A stretch of DNA of 64,000 nucleotides, taken from assembly GCF_001718695.1 (NCBI RefSeq), contig NZ_CP013420.1:1488001-1552000 (forward strand), given 5' to 3'. Shown here piece by piece: positions 1-9,770 of this stretch. Position 1 is the stretch's first letter; the number at the start of each line of letters is the position of its first letter. The notes beneath the pieces are model-generated. The model had not been told where the DNA came from and did no database searches. It worked only from the letters and a program-made list of their open reading frames with translations. Made by a program: the position numbers and the translations under genes. Origin of the DNA: Burkholderia ubonensis. GTDB lineage: Bacteria > Pseudomonadota > Gammaproteobacteria > Burkholderiales > Burkholderiaceae.

Positions 1-188
1 ACGCTGACCGTCACGCAGTAGCGGCTCGACCAGACTGCCGCGCACGCGTAGGCGACCTCGTCGATCCATTTCATCAGCGCACCGCCATGCACCTTGCCAC
101 CGAAGTTCACGGACGACGGCTCGGCGAGGAAGCGGAAAACGGTTTCGTTGCGATCGAGGGTCGCGGTGGCGGGGGACGAGGCGGACAT
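1..188 (-). CDS. Acyl-CoA thioesterase (hotdog fold), N-terminal part only
   Basis: Reads leftward and runs off the window edge, so only the first 62 codons are present. The protein begins MSASSPATATLDRNETVFRF and continues with SSVNFGGKVHGGALMKWIDE, the typical N-terminal half of YciA/BACH-type acyl-CoA thioesterases. In that family the NFGGxVHGGxLMxWID segment forms the central hotdog helix and holds the catalytic Asp. Such enzymes hydrolyse cytosolic acyl-CoA esters. The ATG at 188 is the first start in the open frame. Function is inferred from this one conserved block; the second half is outside the window. Confidence 0.8.
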   Translation of the reverse strand, partial: MSASSPATATLDRNETVFRFLAEPSSVNFGGKVHGGALMKWIDEVAYACAAVWSSRYCVTVS

Positions 189-318
189 CTTGTTGACTCC
201 AGGCGGCGGGGGCGCTGCAAACGGCGCCATTATACGGTGCGCTGCGACAATGCGTCGCGGCGGCGCCGCCCGGCCCGGCGCGCAGGAGCGGGTCATGCCG
301 GACGGACGGTGCCGCCGG

Positions 319-459
319 TCAGCGGCGCACCGTCACGCCCTGGTCGATCACGCCGTACATCTCGATATGGCTGCCGCGTTCGTCCGCGGCGCTCGCGCCA
401 CCCTGTGCGCAAGCCGCGCAGACCAGCGCGGCCGCCAGCATGCAGAAAATCGTCTTCAT
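319..459 (-). CDS. 46-aa secreted peptide resembling a porin N-terminus
   Basis: A short open frame encodes a 46-residue peptide. Residues 1-24 form a clean signal peptide: Lys near the N-terminus, a hydrophobic Leu/Ala/Cys core, and ASA before the likely cut. The mature part would be about 22 residues, ADERGSHIEMYGVIDQGVTV plus RR. The SHIEMYGVIDQGVT segment resembles the first beta strand of Burkholderia trimeric porins (typically SSVTLYGVIDAGITY), but nothing porin-like follows before the stop. Cysteines 6, 14 and 17 lie in the signal region and do not form a good lipobox. No strong ribosome binding site is visible. It could be a real small secreted peptide or the relic of a porin gene. 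Confidence 0.5.
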   Translation of the reverse strand: MKTIFCMLAAALVCAACAQGGASAADERGSHIEMYGVIDQGVTVRR

Positions 460-634
460 CGTCGCATCGTTTCACGTGCGGCGGCCCCACTGCCGCCGCG
501 CCCGGCCATTGTACGCGCGGGGCCGCCGGCCCTCTGCCAGCAGCCCTCTGCATTCGACATTTCGGCCCGACGCGAAACATCGAATGCCGTCAGCGCCTAC
601 ACTGCGACACATCCCCCTTCTCCGAGGCGCCACG

Positions 635-1342
635 ATGACCGATTCCGACGACCACCATTTTCCGGGCCTGAGCCGCATCGGCGCGCTGATCGCCGACCCC
701 GGGCGGGCCGCGATGCTGTGGGTGCTGATGGACGGCAGCGCCCGCCCCGCCGGCGAGCTCACGCTGGTCGCCGGGCTGTCGCCGTCCGCCGCCAGCGCGC
801 ACCTCGCGCGCCTGACCGAAGGCGGGCTGCTCGCGCTCGACGTCCGCGGCCGGCACCGCTATTACCGGATCGCGTCCGCCGACATCGCCGCGTCGCTCGA
901 GGCGCTCGCGAACGTCGCCCGCACGGCCGCGCCGCACCGGCCGGTTCCGCCGCCGTCGCGCGCCGTGCCCGCCGAGCTGCGCTACGCGCGCACCTGCTAC
1001 GACCACATGGCGGGCGAGCTCGCCGTGCGCATCTTCGACGCGCTCACCGCGCGCGGCTGGCTGGACACGCAAGGCGACGCGGTCGACGCGACCGAGCTCG
1101 GCACGCAGGCGCTCGCGCGCTGGGGCATCGAAGTCGCGCAGCAGCGCACGCGCCGGCGCCGCTTCGCGTGCGGCTGCCTGGACTGGAGCGAGCGCCGCTC
1201 GCACCTCGGCGGCGCGCTCGGCGCGGCGCTGCTCGACAGCTTCTGCGCGCAGGGCTGGGTCGAGCGCACCGAGCGGCCGCGCGTGCTGCGCGTGACCGTG
1301 TCCGGCCAGCGCGTTTTCGACGACTGGCTTACGTCCGCTTGA
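635..1342 (+). CDS. ArsR-like winged-helix transcriptional regulator
   Basis: Encodes 235 aa from the ATG at 635, preceded by a purine-containing GAGGCG stretch; the frame is open further upstream but without a better start. Residues 10-85 form an ArsR-type winged helix (PGRAAMLWVLMDGSARPAGE, then SPSAASAHLARLTEGGLLAL and the wing RGRHRYYRI). The remaining ~140 residues match the C-terminal extension found in a family of longer ArsR-like regulators and contain a conserved-looking CGCLDWSERR motif whose CxC might bind a metal or sense redox; that role is inference. It probably represses a nearby or its own promoter. The target cannot be deduced from the neighbours. Confidence 0.75.
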   Translation: MTDSDDHHFPGLSRIGALIADPGRAAMLWVLMDGSARPAGELTLVAGLSPSAASAHLARLTEGGLLALDVRGRHRYYRIASADIAASLEALANVARTAAPHRPVPPPSRAVPAELRYARTCYDHMAGELAVRIFDALTARGWLDTQGDAVDATELGTQALARWGIEVAQQRTRRRRFACGCLDWSERRSHLGGALGAALLDSFCAQGWVERTERPRVLRVTVSGQRVFDDWLTSA

Positions 1343-1492
1343 CGCGCACATTGCGCGCAGACGACAACCGCGGCCGCTGGACAGGTTTTGTTACATCGGA
1401 TGCGGTCGGACTTACAAAACACAGAGCACTGAAACAGCCGGAGCGGATATTGTGAATTCAACGGCACGAATCGCCGCGCCGGGATAACGACG

Positions 1493-4054
1493 ATGACGCT
1501 CATGATGGACTCCCTGTTCACGCTCAGGCGTACCGCCCGCTGCGCCCTGCTCGCGTTCGCCGCACTGGCGAGCCTGCCCGCCGCATTTGCGCAATCCACC
1601 GCCGCGCCGCCGTATGCGGCCGCCGCGCGGCAAGCGGGCGGCGATCCGCCCGGGCGCGTCGCGCGGCTCAATTACCTGTCGGGCGCCGTGACGACCGAGC
1701 CGGCCGGCACCGATACGTGGTCGTACGCCGCCGTGAACCGGCCGCTGACCACCGGCGACCAGTTGTGGAACGACGCGGGAGCGCGCTCGGAGCTGCACAT
1801 CGGCTCGACCGCCGTGCGGCTCGGCGAATCGACGAGCCTGTCGGTGATGAATCTCGACGACACGACGACGCAGCTGAAGGTCGGCCTCGGCTCCGTGTCG
1901 ACGCACGTGCGTTCGCTGCCGCCCGGCACGTCATATGAAATCGACACGCCGAACCTCGCGCTCGGCATCGCCGGCCCCGGCGACTACCGCGTCGACGTCG
2001 CGCCGAACGGCGCGAGCACGACGGTCACCGTGCGGCGCGGCAGCGCGACCGTCTACGGCGACAACGGCCAGTACCCGCTGTCGGCCGGGCAGCAGGTCGT
2101 GTTCACCGGCACCAGCCTGCAGGTCGCGCAGCAGGCGCCGACGCCGGGCCTCGATCCATTCGACCAATGGGCCGCCGGCCGCGACGCCGGCGAAGACCGC
2201 TCGGTGTCGGCCCGCTACGTGTCGCGCGACATTCCCGGCTATCAGGACCTCGACGCGAACGGCACGTGGCGCGAGAACCCGACCTACGGCGCAACGTGGG
2301 TGCCGAACGACGTGCCGGAGGGCTGGGCGCCGTACCACGACGGCCACTGGATCTGGCAGGCGCCGTGGGGCTGGACCTGGGTCGACGACGCGCCGTGGGG
2401 CTTCGCGCCGTATCACTACGGCCGCTGGGCCTACGTCGACGACAGCTGGGCGTGGGTGCCCGGTCCGGTCGTCGTCAGCGAGCCGCCCGTCTATGCGCCG
2501 GCGCTCGTCGCGTTCGTGGGCGGCGGCGGCGGGTTCGACTGGAGCATCGGGCTCACGGTCGGCGGCGTCGCCGCGGCGGGCTGCGCGTGGTTCCCGCTCG
2601 GCCCGGGCGAACGCTGGCATCCGGGCTGGGGCGGCTGGAGCCCGCATTACTACGACCGCGTGAACCGGAACATCGTGGTGAACAACGTCAACGTGAACAA
2701 GACCGTGAACGTGACGAACATCACCAACATCAACAACACGTACATCAATTACCGCGCGCCGCATGCGATCACGGCCGTGCCCGCGACCGCGTTCGTGCAC
2801 GGCCAGCCGGTCGCGCACGTCGCCCAGCACGTCGACCCGCAGCAGTGGCGCAACGCGCACGTGACGCCGGGTACGCCGGGCATCGCGCCGGTGCGCCAGA
2901 GCTTCACCGGCGGGCTGCGCAACGCCGCCTATCGTCCGCCGGCCGCCGTCGCGCAGCATCCGGTCGTCGCGACGCGCAACCCGGCCGTGCCGCCCGCGTT
3001 CCGCGACCGGGCGGCCGAGCATCTGGTCCAGCAAGGCGCACGCGTGCCCGGCGCGGGCGCACCGGTGGTGAAAACCAGCGTGCCGCCCGACTACACGCCG
3101 CGCCCGGTCAAGATACCCGGCAATCCGCACGAGAGCGGCTGGGCGATGCGCAACGTGCAGCTCGTCAATCCGCACGGCCCGGTCGTGCAACCGGCGCATG
3201 GGGCGACTGCCGGCCAGCCGGCTGCGGGGATGGCACAAGCGGCCCGGCCCGGCGTGCCGACGCCGAACGCACGTATGCCGGGCGCGCCTGAACCGGGCGC
3301 ACGGAGCGAACCTGCGCCGGGCATGCCCAACGGCGAGCGGACGCCGAACGCAGCAGCGCCGAACGCCGCGCACTTCGCGAACGGCGCCGCGGCCCAAGCG
3401 CCCGGCCCCGCTCAGCATCAGGCCGTGGGCGCCGGCAATGGCGCCCCGCATCCGCCGACGGCCGGCAACAGCCCGGCCGCGCACGACGGCGCGCATGCCG
3501 CAGCTGCGCCTGCGCCCGTCTGGATGCAGCCGCATACTCCGATGGACCGGCAGCGCCCGAACCCGCCGACGGCGCTGCACGCTGCCGGACAGAACGCGCT
3601 GCCGCCGGTCCGCGCTGCAGCGCCGACGCCGCGTCCGCAAACCCCGGCCGGCGCGCAACCGGGCGAGCGGCAGCCCACGCCGCACGAAGCACCGCAGCCC
3701 CGCTTCGACACGTCCGCGCAGATGCAGCAGCCGCGTCCGCACGCCGATTTCTCCGCGCCGGCCCAGCATGGGCAACCGCACGCCGAACGCCCGGCGCCCG
3801 CGCCGCAGCCGCGCGCCGACTTCGCGCAGCCCGCGCCGCACCGCGAAGTCGCGCCGCCGCATGTGAGCGAGTACCGGCCGCCGGCGCCCGTCGTGCATGA
3901 GATGCCGCGGCCGCAACCGGCGCCGCGCATGGAGCCGCGACCGTCGATGCCCGCGCCGCACGTGGAGCCCCGCCCGCAGCCGGCGCCGCACGTCGAAGCG
4001 CCGCATCCGAGCAACCCACCGCCCGCCGCCCACGAGGAGCGACACCGCCAGTAA
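1493..4054 (+). CDS. FecR-domain/DUF6600 secreted proline-rich protein
   Basis: An 853-residue exported protein. Residues 1-34 are a signal peptide ending AAFAQS. Residues ~54-205 form a FecR-like domain (GRVARLNYLSGAVTTEPAGT onward, with SELHIGSTAVRLG). Residues ~256-325 carry Trp/Tyr-rich repeats of the GWAPYHDGHWIWQAPWGWTW type, characteristic of DUF6600 proteins. Residues ~392-430 are an Asn/Val-rich stretch (NIVVNNVNVNKTVNVTNI). The last ~320 residues are low-complexity Pro/Ala/His, rich in AP, PQP and PH repeats. No membrane segment follows the signal, so it is probably periplasmic or surface-exposed. Its function is unknown; FecR-like domains elsewhere act in signalling or matrix binding. 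ATG at 1502 or 1505 is an alternative start. Confidence 0.7.
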   Translation: MTLMMDSLFTLRRTARCALLAFAALASLPAAFAQSTAAPPYAAAARQAGGDPPGRVARLNYLSGAVTTEPAGTDTWSYAAVNRPLTTGDQLWNDAGARSELHIGSTAVRLGESTSLSVMNLDDTTTQLKVGLGSVSTHVRSLPPGTSYEIDTPNLALGIAGPGDYRVDVAPNGASTTVTVRRGSATVYGDNGQYPLSAGQQVVFTGTSLQVAQQAPTPGLDPFDQWAAGRDAGEDRSVSARYVSRDIPGYQDLDANGTWRENPTYGATWVPNDVPEGWAPYHDGHWIWQAPWGWTWVDDAPWGFAPYHYGRWAYVDDSWAWVPGPVVVSEPPVYAPALVAFVGGGGGFDWSIGLTVGGVAAAGCAWFPLGPGERWHPGWGGWSPHYYDRVNRNIVVNNVNVNKTVNVTNITNINNTYINYRAPHAITAVPATAFVHGQPVAHVAQHVDPQQWRNAHVTPGTPGIAPVRQSFTGGLRNAAYRPPAAVAQHPVVATRNPAVPPAFRDRAAEHLVQQGARVPGAGAPVVKTSVPPDYTPRPVKIPGNPHESGWAMRNVQLVNPHGPVVQPAHGATAGQPAAGMAQAARPGVPTPNARMPGAPEPGARSEPAPGMPNGERTPNAAAPNAAHFANGAAAQAPGPAQHQAVGAGNGAPHPPTAGNSPAAHDGAHAAAAPAPVWMQPHTPMDRQRPNPPTALHAAGQNALPPVRAAAPTPRPQTPAGAQPGERQPTPHEAPQPRFDTSAQMQQPRPHADFSAPAQHGQPHAERPAPAPQPRADFAQPAPHREVAPPHVSEYRPPAPVVHEMPRPQPAPRMEPRPSMPAPHVEPRPQPAPHVEAPHPSNPPPAAHEERHRQ

Positions 4055-4074
4055 CCGGCGGCGCAGCAAACGAA

Positions 4075-4104
4075 AAGGCCCGACCGTTCCCGGTCGGGCC
4101 TTCG
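4075..4104. terminator. Bidirectional hairpin terminator
   Basis: A perfect 12-bp stem (AAGGCCCGACCG / CGGTCGGGCCTT) with a TTCC loop lies between the convergent DUF6600 gene and thyA. A-rich and T-rich flanks let it serve both strands. Confidence 0.85.
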
Positions 4105-4155
4105 TCATTCCGTCGTGCGCGCCGCGCTACGCGGCGTACGGCCTTGCGTCGCCGC

Positions 4156-5127
4156 TCAGACGGCCATCGGCGCGGTCAGCGGCTCATGATGCCGGTAGCC
4201 GACGAGCGAGAAGTCGGACGGCTCGACCTTCTCCAGCCATTCGGGCGCGTACACGCCCGTCTGCGCATACTCCGGCACGCGATCGGCGATCGCGAGCCGC
4301 GGGCTCTCGTACGGCTCGCGCGCGAGCTGCTGCTGCAGCATGTCGAGCTGGTTCTCGTAGATGTGCGCGTCCCCGACGAAATACGTGAACCAGCGCGGCG
4401 TATAGCCGGTCAGCCGGCCGACGAGCGACAGCAGCGCGGCCCCTTCCGTCAGGTTGAACGGCGTGCCGAGTCCGACGTCGTTGCTGCGGATGTACAGGCA
4501 CAGCGAGATCTCGCGCTTCGCAACGTTCGGCAGGAACTGGTACAGCAGGTGGCAGGCCGGCAGCGCGATCTCGTCGAGCACCGCCGGATTCCACCCGTGG
4601 AACAGGATGCGGCGGCTGCCCGGGTCCTGCATGATCGTGTCGAGACACTCACGCAACTGGTCGATCGCCTTGTACAACAGCACCTTCGGCGCGCCGTCCT
4701 CGTCGAAACGCGCGACGATCCGAAAGCCGCGGCCGGTCGCGTCGGCGATCTGCGCGTCGGCGCCCGCGTCGAGCACCTTGTAGCCGGGCCACCGGCGCCA
4801 TTGCACGCCGTACACGTCGCCGAGATCGTCGACGCCCTGCCGGTACGGATTCGCGAGCCATTGCGCGTTCTCGTTCGCATTGGCGTCCCACACCTTGCAG
4901 CCGAGCGCGCGGAAATCGGCGGCGCTGCGCGACGCGCGCAGGAAACCGACCAGCTCGCCGATCGCGGACTTGAACGCGAGCTTCTTCGTCGTCACGGCCG
5001 GAAAGCCTTGCTGGAGGTCGAAGCGCAGCATCGCGCCGGGCATGCTGATGGTGCGGATGCCCGTGCGGTTCTCCTGCCAGGTGCCGGTGTCGAGAATGGT
5101 GCGAACGAGATCGAGATACTGTTTCAT
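4156..5127 (-). CDS. thyA: Thymidylate synthase
   Basis: Makes dTMP from dUMP using methylene-tetrahydrofolate, releasing dihydrofolate. The 323-aa protein starts [20 protein letters not shown] and has the usual ThyA landmarks: [11 protein letters not shown] near the N-terminus, the active-site Cys in [10 protein letters not shown], the preceding arginine pair in [14 protein letters not shown], and the C-terminal end [10 protein letters not shown] larger Trp/Arg-rich insert ([14 protein letters not shown]) makes it longer than the 264-aa E. coli enzyme, as in other family members. It lies about 2.5 kb from folA, which recycles the dihydrofolate it produces. Start chosen as the only ATG before the conserved block. 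Confidence 0.97.
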   Translation of the reverse strand: MKQYLDLVRTILDTGTWQENRTGIRTISMPGAMLRFDLQQGFPAVTTKKLAFKSAIGELVGFLRASRSAADFRALGCKVWDANANENAQWLANPYRQGVDDLGDVYGVQWRRWPGYKVLDAGADAQIADATGRGFRIVARFDEDGAPKVLLYKAIDQLRECLDTIMQDPGSRRILFHGWNPAVLDEIALPACHLLYQFLPNVAKREISLCLYIRSNDVGLGTPFNLTEGAALLSLVGRLTGYTPRWFTYFVGDAHIYENQLDMLQQQLAREPYESPRLAIADRVPEYAQTGVYAPEWLEKVEPSDFSLVGYRHHEPLTAPMAV

Positions 5128-5168
5128 GCAGGTTCCTTCGGCCGCGAGGGCGGCCGCACCCGCCAATT

Positions 5169-6569
<1,401 letters not shown>

Positions 6570-6934
6570 ATGCCCACCCCGTTCATCAACCGTCTGACGA
6601 TTGCCGCACACGTCAAGCGACGTGCGAAAAGGATCGAATCGGGGCAGCCGAAGCAGCTCGATTCGCCATGCCGATACGCGACCACGTCGGGCCGCGCATG
6701 ATGGCGCTTATCTCGCGTCCACTATTTTTCTGATCAACACAGCTTGTTATAGGCGCTGAATACGACAGGTCGGTTGCAGCGCGAAGCGGCGAACGGCCAA
6801 ATCGCTCGATGGTCGATGCAAGTCAATCCTCTGCATAAAACCGCTACGCAGCGGCCATCCAATGCATCGACACACGCACTGATTTTCATCCGTGAAGCGA
6901 GTCGATTGAATCCGCAGTATTCCCGAGCCCCGCC

Positions 6935-6950
6935 GTTTCACGACTGAAAC
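6935..6950. promoter_or_regulatory. Perfect inverted repeat, possible upstream activator site
   Basis: GTTTCA-CGAC-TGAAAC, two perfect 6-bp arms around a 4-bp centre. It lies about 75-90 bp upstream of the candidate sigma-54 promoter, within the range where enhancer-binding proteins commonly bind. The link to the neighbouring activator is inference. Confidence 0.35.
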
Positions 6951-7024
6951 ATTTCCCGGCATTTTCGCGCGCCATTCACGATGCATATCGCTCAATCGCA
7001 GGCGCGACAACCGATCGCGTTCGA

Positions 7025-7040
7025 TGGCATGCATTTCGCT
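7025..7040 (+). promoter_or_regulatory. Candidate sigma-54 promoter (-24/-12)
   Basis: TGGCATGCATTTCGCT keeps the GG and GC dinucleotides exactly ten bases apart, as sigma-54 RNA polymerase requires, and matches most of TGGCAC-N5-TTGCW (TCGCT in place of TTGCT). Transcription would start near 7051, about 18 nt before the small secreted-protein gene. The weak -12 element lowers confidence. Confidence 0.4.
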
Positions 7041-7068
7041 GAATCATCACGAAGCGGAGAAGGTGGCC

Positions 7069-7380
7069 ATGCGAACACGTTTTTCATTGCCTTGCGTGCG
7101 GCTCGTGATTGCGTTCGCGCTCGCGTGCCCGTTCACATCGGTGTGCGCGCAACAACGCGCGATGCACGAGCGCGCGGTGCCGGCCGGCGACGGCCTGCGG
7201 CACGACGGCGCGGGTGGCTTCGAGCTGGTCGCCGCCGTCGGAGCGCGGTCGACCGACGCGCTGTCGGTGACGTTGTGGGACGAACTCGCGCGGCCGACGC
7301 CACCGCCCGCTCCGTTGCCGCTGCCCGTCGATACGCAGCACGCGATGGCCGGCGGCACGACGCATCGCACGCATCAATAG
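7069..7380 (+). CDS. Small secreted hypothetical protein
   Basis: A 103-aa protein from the ATG at 7069, preceded by a good ribosome binding site (GGAGAAGG). Residues 1-28 form a signal peptide (MRTRFSLPCVRLVIAFALAC, then PFTSVCAQ with cleavage after AQ or CA). The mature part is short and Pro/Ala-rich, with no recognised domain and no further membrane segment. It stands alone downstream of a candidate sigma-54 promoter and divergent from a sigma-54 activator, so it may be a target of that activator. I do not recognise the family; function is unknown. Confidence 0.6.
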   Translation: MRTRFSLPCVRLVIAFALACPFTSVCAQQRAMHERAVPAGDGLRHDGAGGFELVAAVGARSTDALSVTLWDELARPTPPPAPLPLPVDTQHAMAGGTTHRTHQ

Positions 7381-7453
7381 CCGGTACACGACCTCGCATG
7401 CCGGCCACTCGATGAGCATCCCGTATCGAACGCCCGCTGCAGACCGTGCGACC

Positions 7454-7484
7454 CGCGTCGCCGTCGCGACGCGCAGCTTTTCTG
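7454..7484 (+). terminator. Hairpin terminator
   Basis: Perfect 8-bp stem CGCGTCGC / GCGACGCG with a CGTC loop, followed by CAGCTTTTCT, about 75 bp past the stop of the small secreted-protein gene. Confidence 0.6.
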
Positions 7485-7616
7485 TGTCCGTCCCCCGGCG
7501 GGCACTCTTTTTATTCGACGCGCGGCGGCGCCGATGCGCGTGCATCGGCACGGCGCTGACGGCGCCGCCGTTCCGGTAGAATCGGCGCCATTCCGCTTCA
7601 CTTCTCCCCGACCTTC

Positions 7617-8117
7617 ATGACGACGCTGACCCTGATCGTCGCGCGCGCCCGCAATGGCATCATCGGCCGCGACAACCAGTTGCCCTGGAAACTTCCCGAG
7701 GATCTCGCCTTCTTCAAGCGCACGACGATGGGCGCGCCGATCGTGATGGGCCGCAAGACCCACGAATCGATCGGCCGGCCGCTGCCGGGGCGCCGCAACA
7801 TCGTCGTCACGCGCGACGGGTCGCGCCGCTTCGACGGCTGCGACACCGTCACGTCGCTCGCCGACGCGCTCGCGCTCGCCGCACGCGACGGCGCGCCCGA
7901 AGCGTTCCTGATCGGCGGCGCGCAGCTCTACGCGGAAGGCCTCGCGCTCGCCGACAAGCTGGTCGTCACCGAGATCGACGCCGACTTCGACGGCGACGCG
8001 TCGTTCCCCGCCCCCGATCCCGCGCAGTGGCAGGAGGTGTCGCGCGATCCGCACCAGGCCGCCGCGCCGAACACGTTCGGCTACGCGTTCGTCGTCTACG
8101 CGCGCAAGCGCGACTGA
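7617..8117 (+). CDS. folA: Dihydrofolate reductase
   Basis: Reduces dihydrofolate to tetrahydrofolate with NADPH; it is the trimethoprim target. The 166-aa protein has the DHFR hallmarks in order: [20 protein letters not shown] (substrate loop with the catalytic Asp in PEDLAFFK), [20 protein letters not shown] (NADPH binding), the IGGAQLY motif, and a C-terminal [11 protein letters not shown] strand. A TAGAAT -10-like element sits ~35 bp upstream. It complements thyA 2.5 kb away. No resistance substitution can be called from the sequence alone. Confidence 0.97.
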   Translation: MTTLTLIVARARNGIIGRDNQLPWKLPEDLAFFKRTTMGAPIVMGRKTHESIGRPLPGRRNIVVTRDGSRRFDGCDTVTSLADALALAARDGAPEAFLIGGAQLYAEGLALADKLVVTEIDADFDGDASFPAPDPAQWQEVSRDPHQAAAPNTFGYAFVVYARKRD

Positions 8118-8132
8118 CGCGCGGCACACGAC

Positions 8133-8171
8133 AAAAAGCCCGACCGGTGCATGCGCGCCGGTCGGGCTTTT
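8133..8171. terminator. Bidirectional hairpin terminator
   Basis: Long stem AAAAGCCCGACCGG / CCGGTCGGGCTTTT around a 10-nt loop, between convergent folA and pmbA, with A and T runs on either side. Confidence 0.88.
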
Positions 8172-8199
8172 CATTTGGTCGCGGCCGACGCCGCGCCGC

Positions 8200-9570
8200 C
8201 TACTGCCCGGCGATCGTCATCTGCTCGATCAGCACCGAGCCGGTTTCCTTCGTGCCGCGCACGATCGAATCCGCGCCGATCGCGACGATGTGCCGGAACA
8301 TCTCCTGCAGCGTGCTCGCGACCGTGATCTCCTCGACCGGGTACTGGATCACGCCGTTCTCGACCCAGAACCCCGCCGCGCCGCGCGAATAGTCGCCCGT
8401 CACGTAGTTCACGCCCTGCCCCATCAGCTCGGTCAGCAACAGGCCCGTGCCGAGCTTCTTCAGCATCGCGTCGAAATCGTCGCCCGACTGCGTGTTGCTG
8501 CTGCGCAGCGCGAGGTTGTGCGAGCCGCCGGCGTTGCCGGTCGTCTGCGTGCCGAGCTTGCGCGCCGAGTAGGTCGACAGGAAATAGCCCTCGACGACGC
8601 CATCCTTGACGACGCTGCGCGCGCGCGTGCGCACGCCTTCTTCGTCGAACGGCGCGCTGCCCATCGCGCGCGGCACGTGCGGGTCCTCGACGATCTGCAC
8701 GTGCGGCGCGAACACCGGCTTGCCGAGGCTGTCGACGAGGAACGAGGTCTTGCGGTACAGCGCGCCGCCGCTCACCGCCTGCACGAACGCGCCGAGCAGC
8801 CCGGCCGCGAGCGGCGCCTCGAACAGCACCGGCACCTTGCGGGTGTCGAGGCGGCGCGCGCCCATCCGCGCGAGCGCGCGCTCGGCCGCGTAGCGCCCGA
8901 CCGCTTCCGGCGCCGCGAGGTCGGCCGCGCTGCGCTTCGACGTGTACCAGTCGTCGCGCTGCATGTGGCGGCCGCTGCCCGCGATCGGCGCGCAGGCGAT
9001 GTAATGGCGCGAATACGGGTAGCCGGCGAGGAAGCCGCGCGACGTCGCGAGCACGAACTGCGAATGCTGCGCGGACACGCTCGCGCCTTCCGAATTGCGG
9101 ATCTGCGGACTGACCGCGAACGCGGCGTCTTCCGCGCGGCGGGCAATCTCGACCGCGTCGTCGGCGGACAGCTCCCACGGGTGATAGAGGTCGAGGTCAC
9201 GCGGCGCCGTCTCGAGCAGCTCGGCCTCGGCGAGCCCGGCCGCGTCGTCCTCGGCGGTGAAGCGCGCGATGTTGTACGCGGCGGCGACGGTATCCTTGAT
9301 CGCGGCCGGCGAGAAGTCCGACGTGCTCGCATTGCCGCGCTTCTTGCCGATGAACACGGTCACGCCGACCATCTTGTCGCGATTGTGCTCGATCGTCTCG
9401 ACCTCGCCGCGGCGCACCGACACCGACAGGCCGTCGCCTTCGGAGATTTCGGTCGCGGCGTCCGACGCGCCGAGCGCCTTCGCGTGCCGGAGGATGTCCG
9501 AGGCGATTTCTTTCAGCTGATCCTGCGTATGCGGGAAATAGCGCGCTTGCGTGTCGAGATTGGCAGCCAT
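8200..9570 (-). CDS. pmbA: Metalloprotease PmbA/TldE
   Basis: PmbA (TldE) pairs with TldD in a cytosolic zinc protease that processes modified peptides and degrades labile toxins such as CcdA in E. coli; TldE itself lacks the metal site. The 456-aa protein shows the family blocks EISEGDGLSVSVRRGEVETI, RDKMVGVTVFIGKKRGNAST, GGSHNLALRSSNTQ and the end TGSVLIEQMTIAGQ. The frame is open further upstream, but the ATG at 9570 starts the conserved MAANLDTQARYFPHTQDQLK. No tldD is in this window. It is divergent from darP, with a REP-like repeat between them. Confidence 0.95.
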   Translation of the reverse strand: MAANLDTQARYFPHTQDQLKEIASDILRHAKALGASDAATEISEGDGLSVSVRRGEVETIEHNRDKMVGVTVFIGKKRGNASTSDFSPAAIKDTVAAAYNIARFTAEDDAAGLAEAELLETAPRDLDLYHPWELSADDAVEIARRAEDAAFAVSPQIRNSEGASVSAQHSQFVLATSRGFLAGYPYSRHYIACAPIAGSGRHMQRDDWYTSKRSAADLAAPEAVGRYAAERALARMGARRLDTRKVPVLFEAPLAAGLLGAFVQAVSGGALYRKTSFLVDSLGKPVFAPHVQIVEDPHVPRAMGSAPFDEEGVRTRARSVVKDGVVEGYFLSTYSARKLGTQTTGNAGGSHNLALRSSNTQSGDDFDAMLKKLGTGLLLTELMGQGVNYVTGDYSRGAAGFWVENGVIQYPVEEITVASTLQEMFRHIVAIGADSIVRGTKETGSVLIEQMTIAGQ

Positions 9571-9654
9571 CTTCGTTTTATCCGGTGGCGGGCTCGCGGC
9601 CCGCGTGTTCAAAATGTCGTATGCCGCGATCATATCAGTGTGCAGTGTGCGCCG

Positions 9655-9748
9655 GGCCGCCCCAAGCGCACCGATCGCCCCCTCGGGGGGCAGCGAACGC
9701 AGTGAGCGTGGGGGCCGGGACACCGTAATGGAGAAGCTTGGGGCGGCC
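9655..9748. repeat. 94-bp REP/MITE-like element with 13-bp terminal inverted repeats
   Basis: Bounded by perfect 13-bp inverted repeats, GGCCGCCCCAAGC on the left and GCTTGGGGCGGCC on the right. Inside lie a CCCCCTCGGGGG palindrome and a GCGAACGCAGTGAGCG semi-palindrome followed by GGGGG. The internal motif resembles GC-rich intergenic repeats common in Burkholderia genomes. It occupies the pmbA-darP intergenic region and reaches to within ~20 bp of darP. No second copy was noticed in the window. Confidence 0.6.
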
Positions 9749-9770
9749 GCGGCGCGATACAATGCCGCCC

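Larger units (their letters stand above)
6570..7068. other. Gene-free, lower-GC intergenic region
   Basis: About 500 bp between the divergently transcribed sigma-54 activator and the small secreted protein, clearly more AT-rich than the flanking genes. It holds a perfect GTTTCA-N4-TGAAAC inverted repeat, a CCGCT-N4-AGCGG repeat near 6841, and a candidate sigma-54 promoter at the right end. I see no convincing coding frame in it. Confidence 0.7.
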
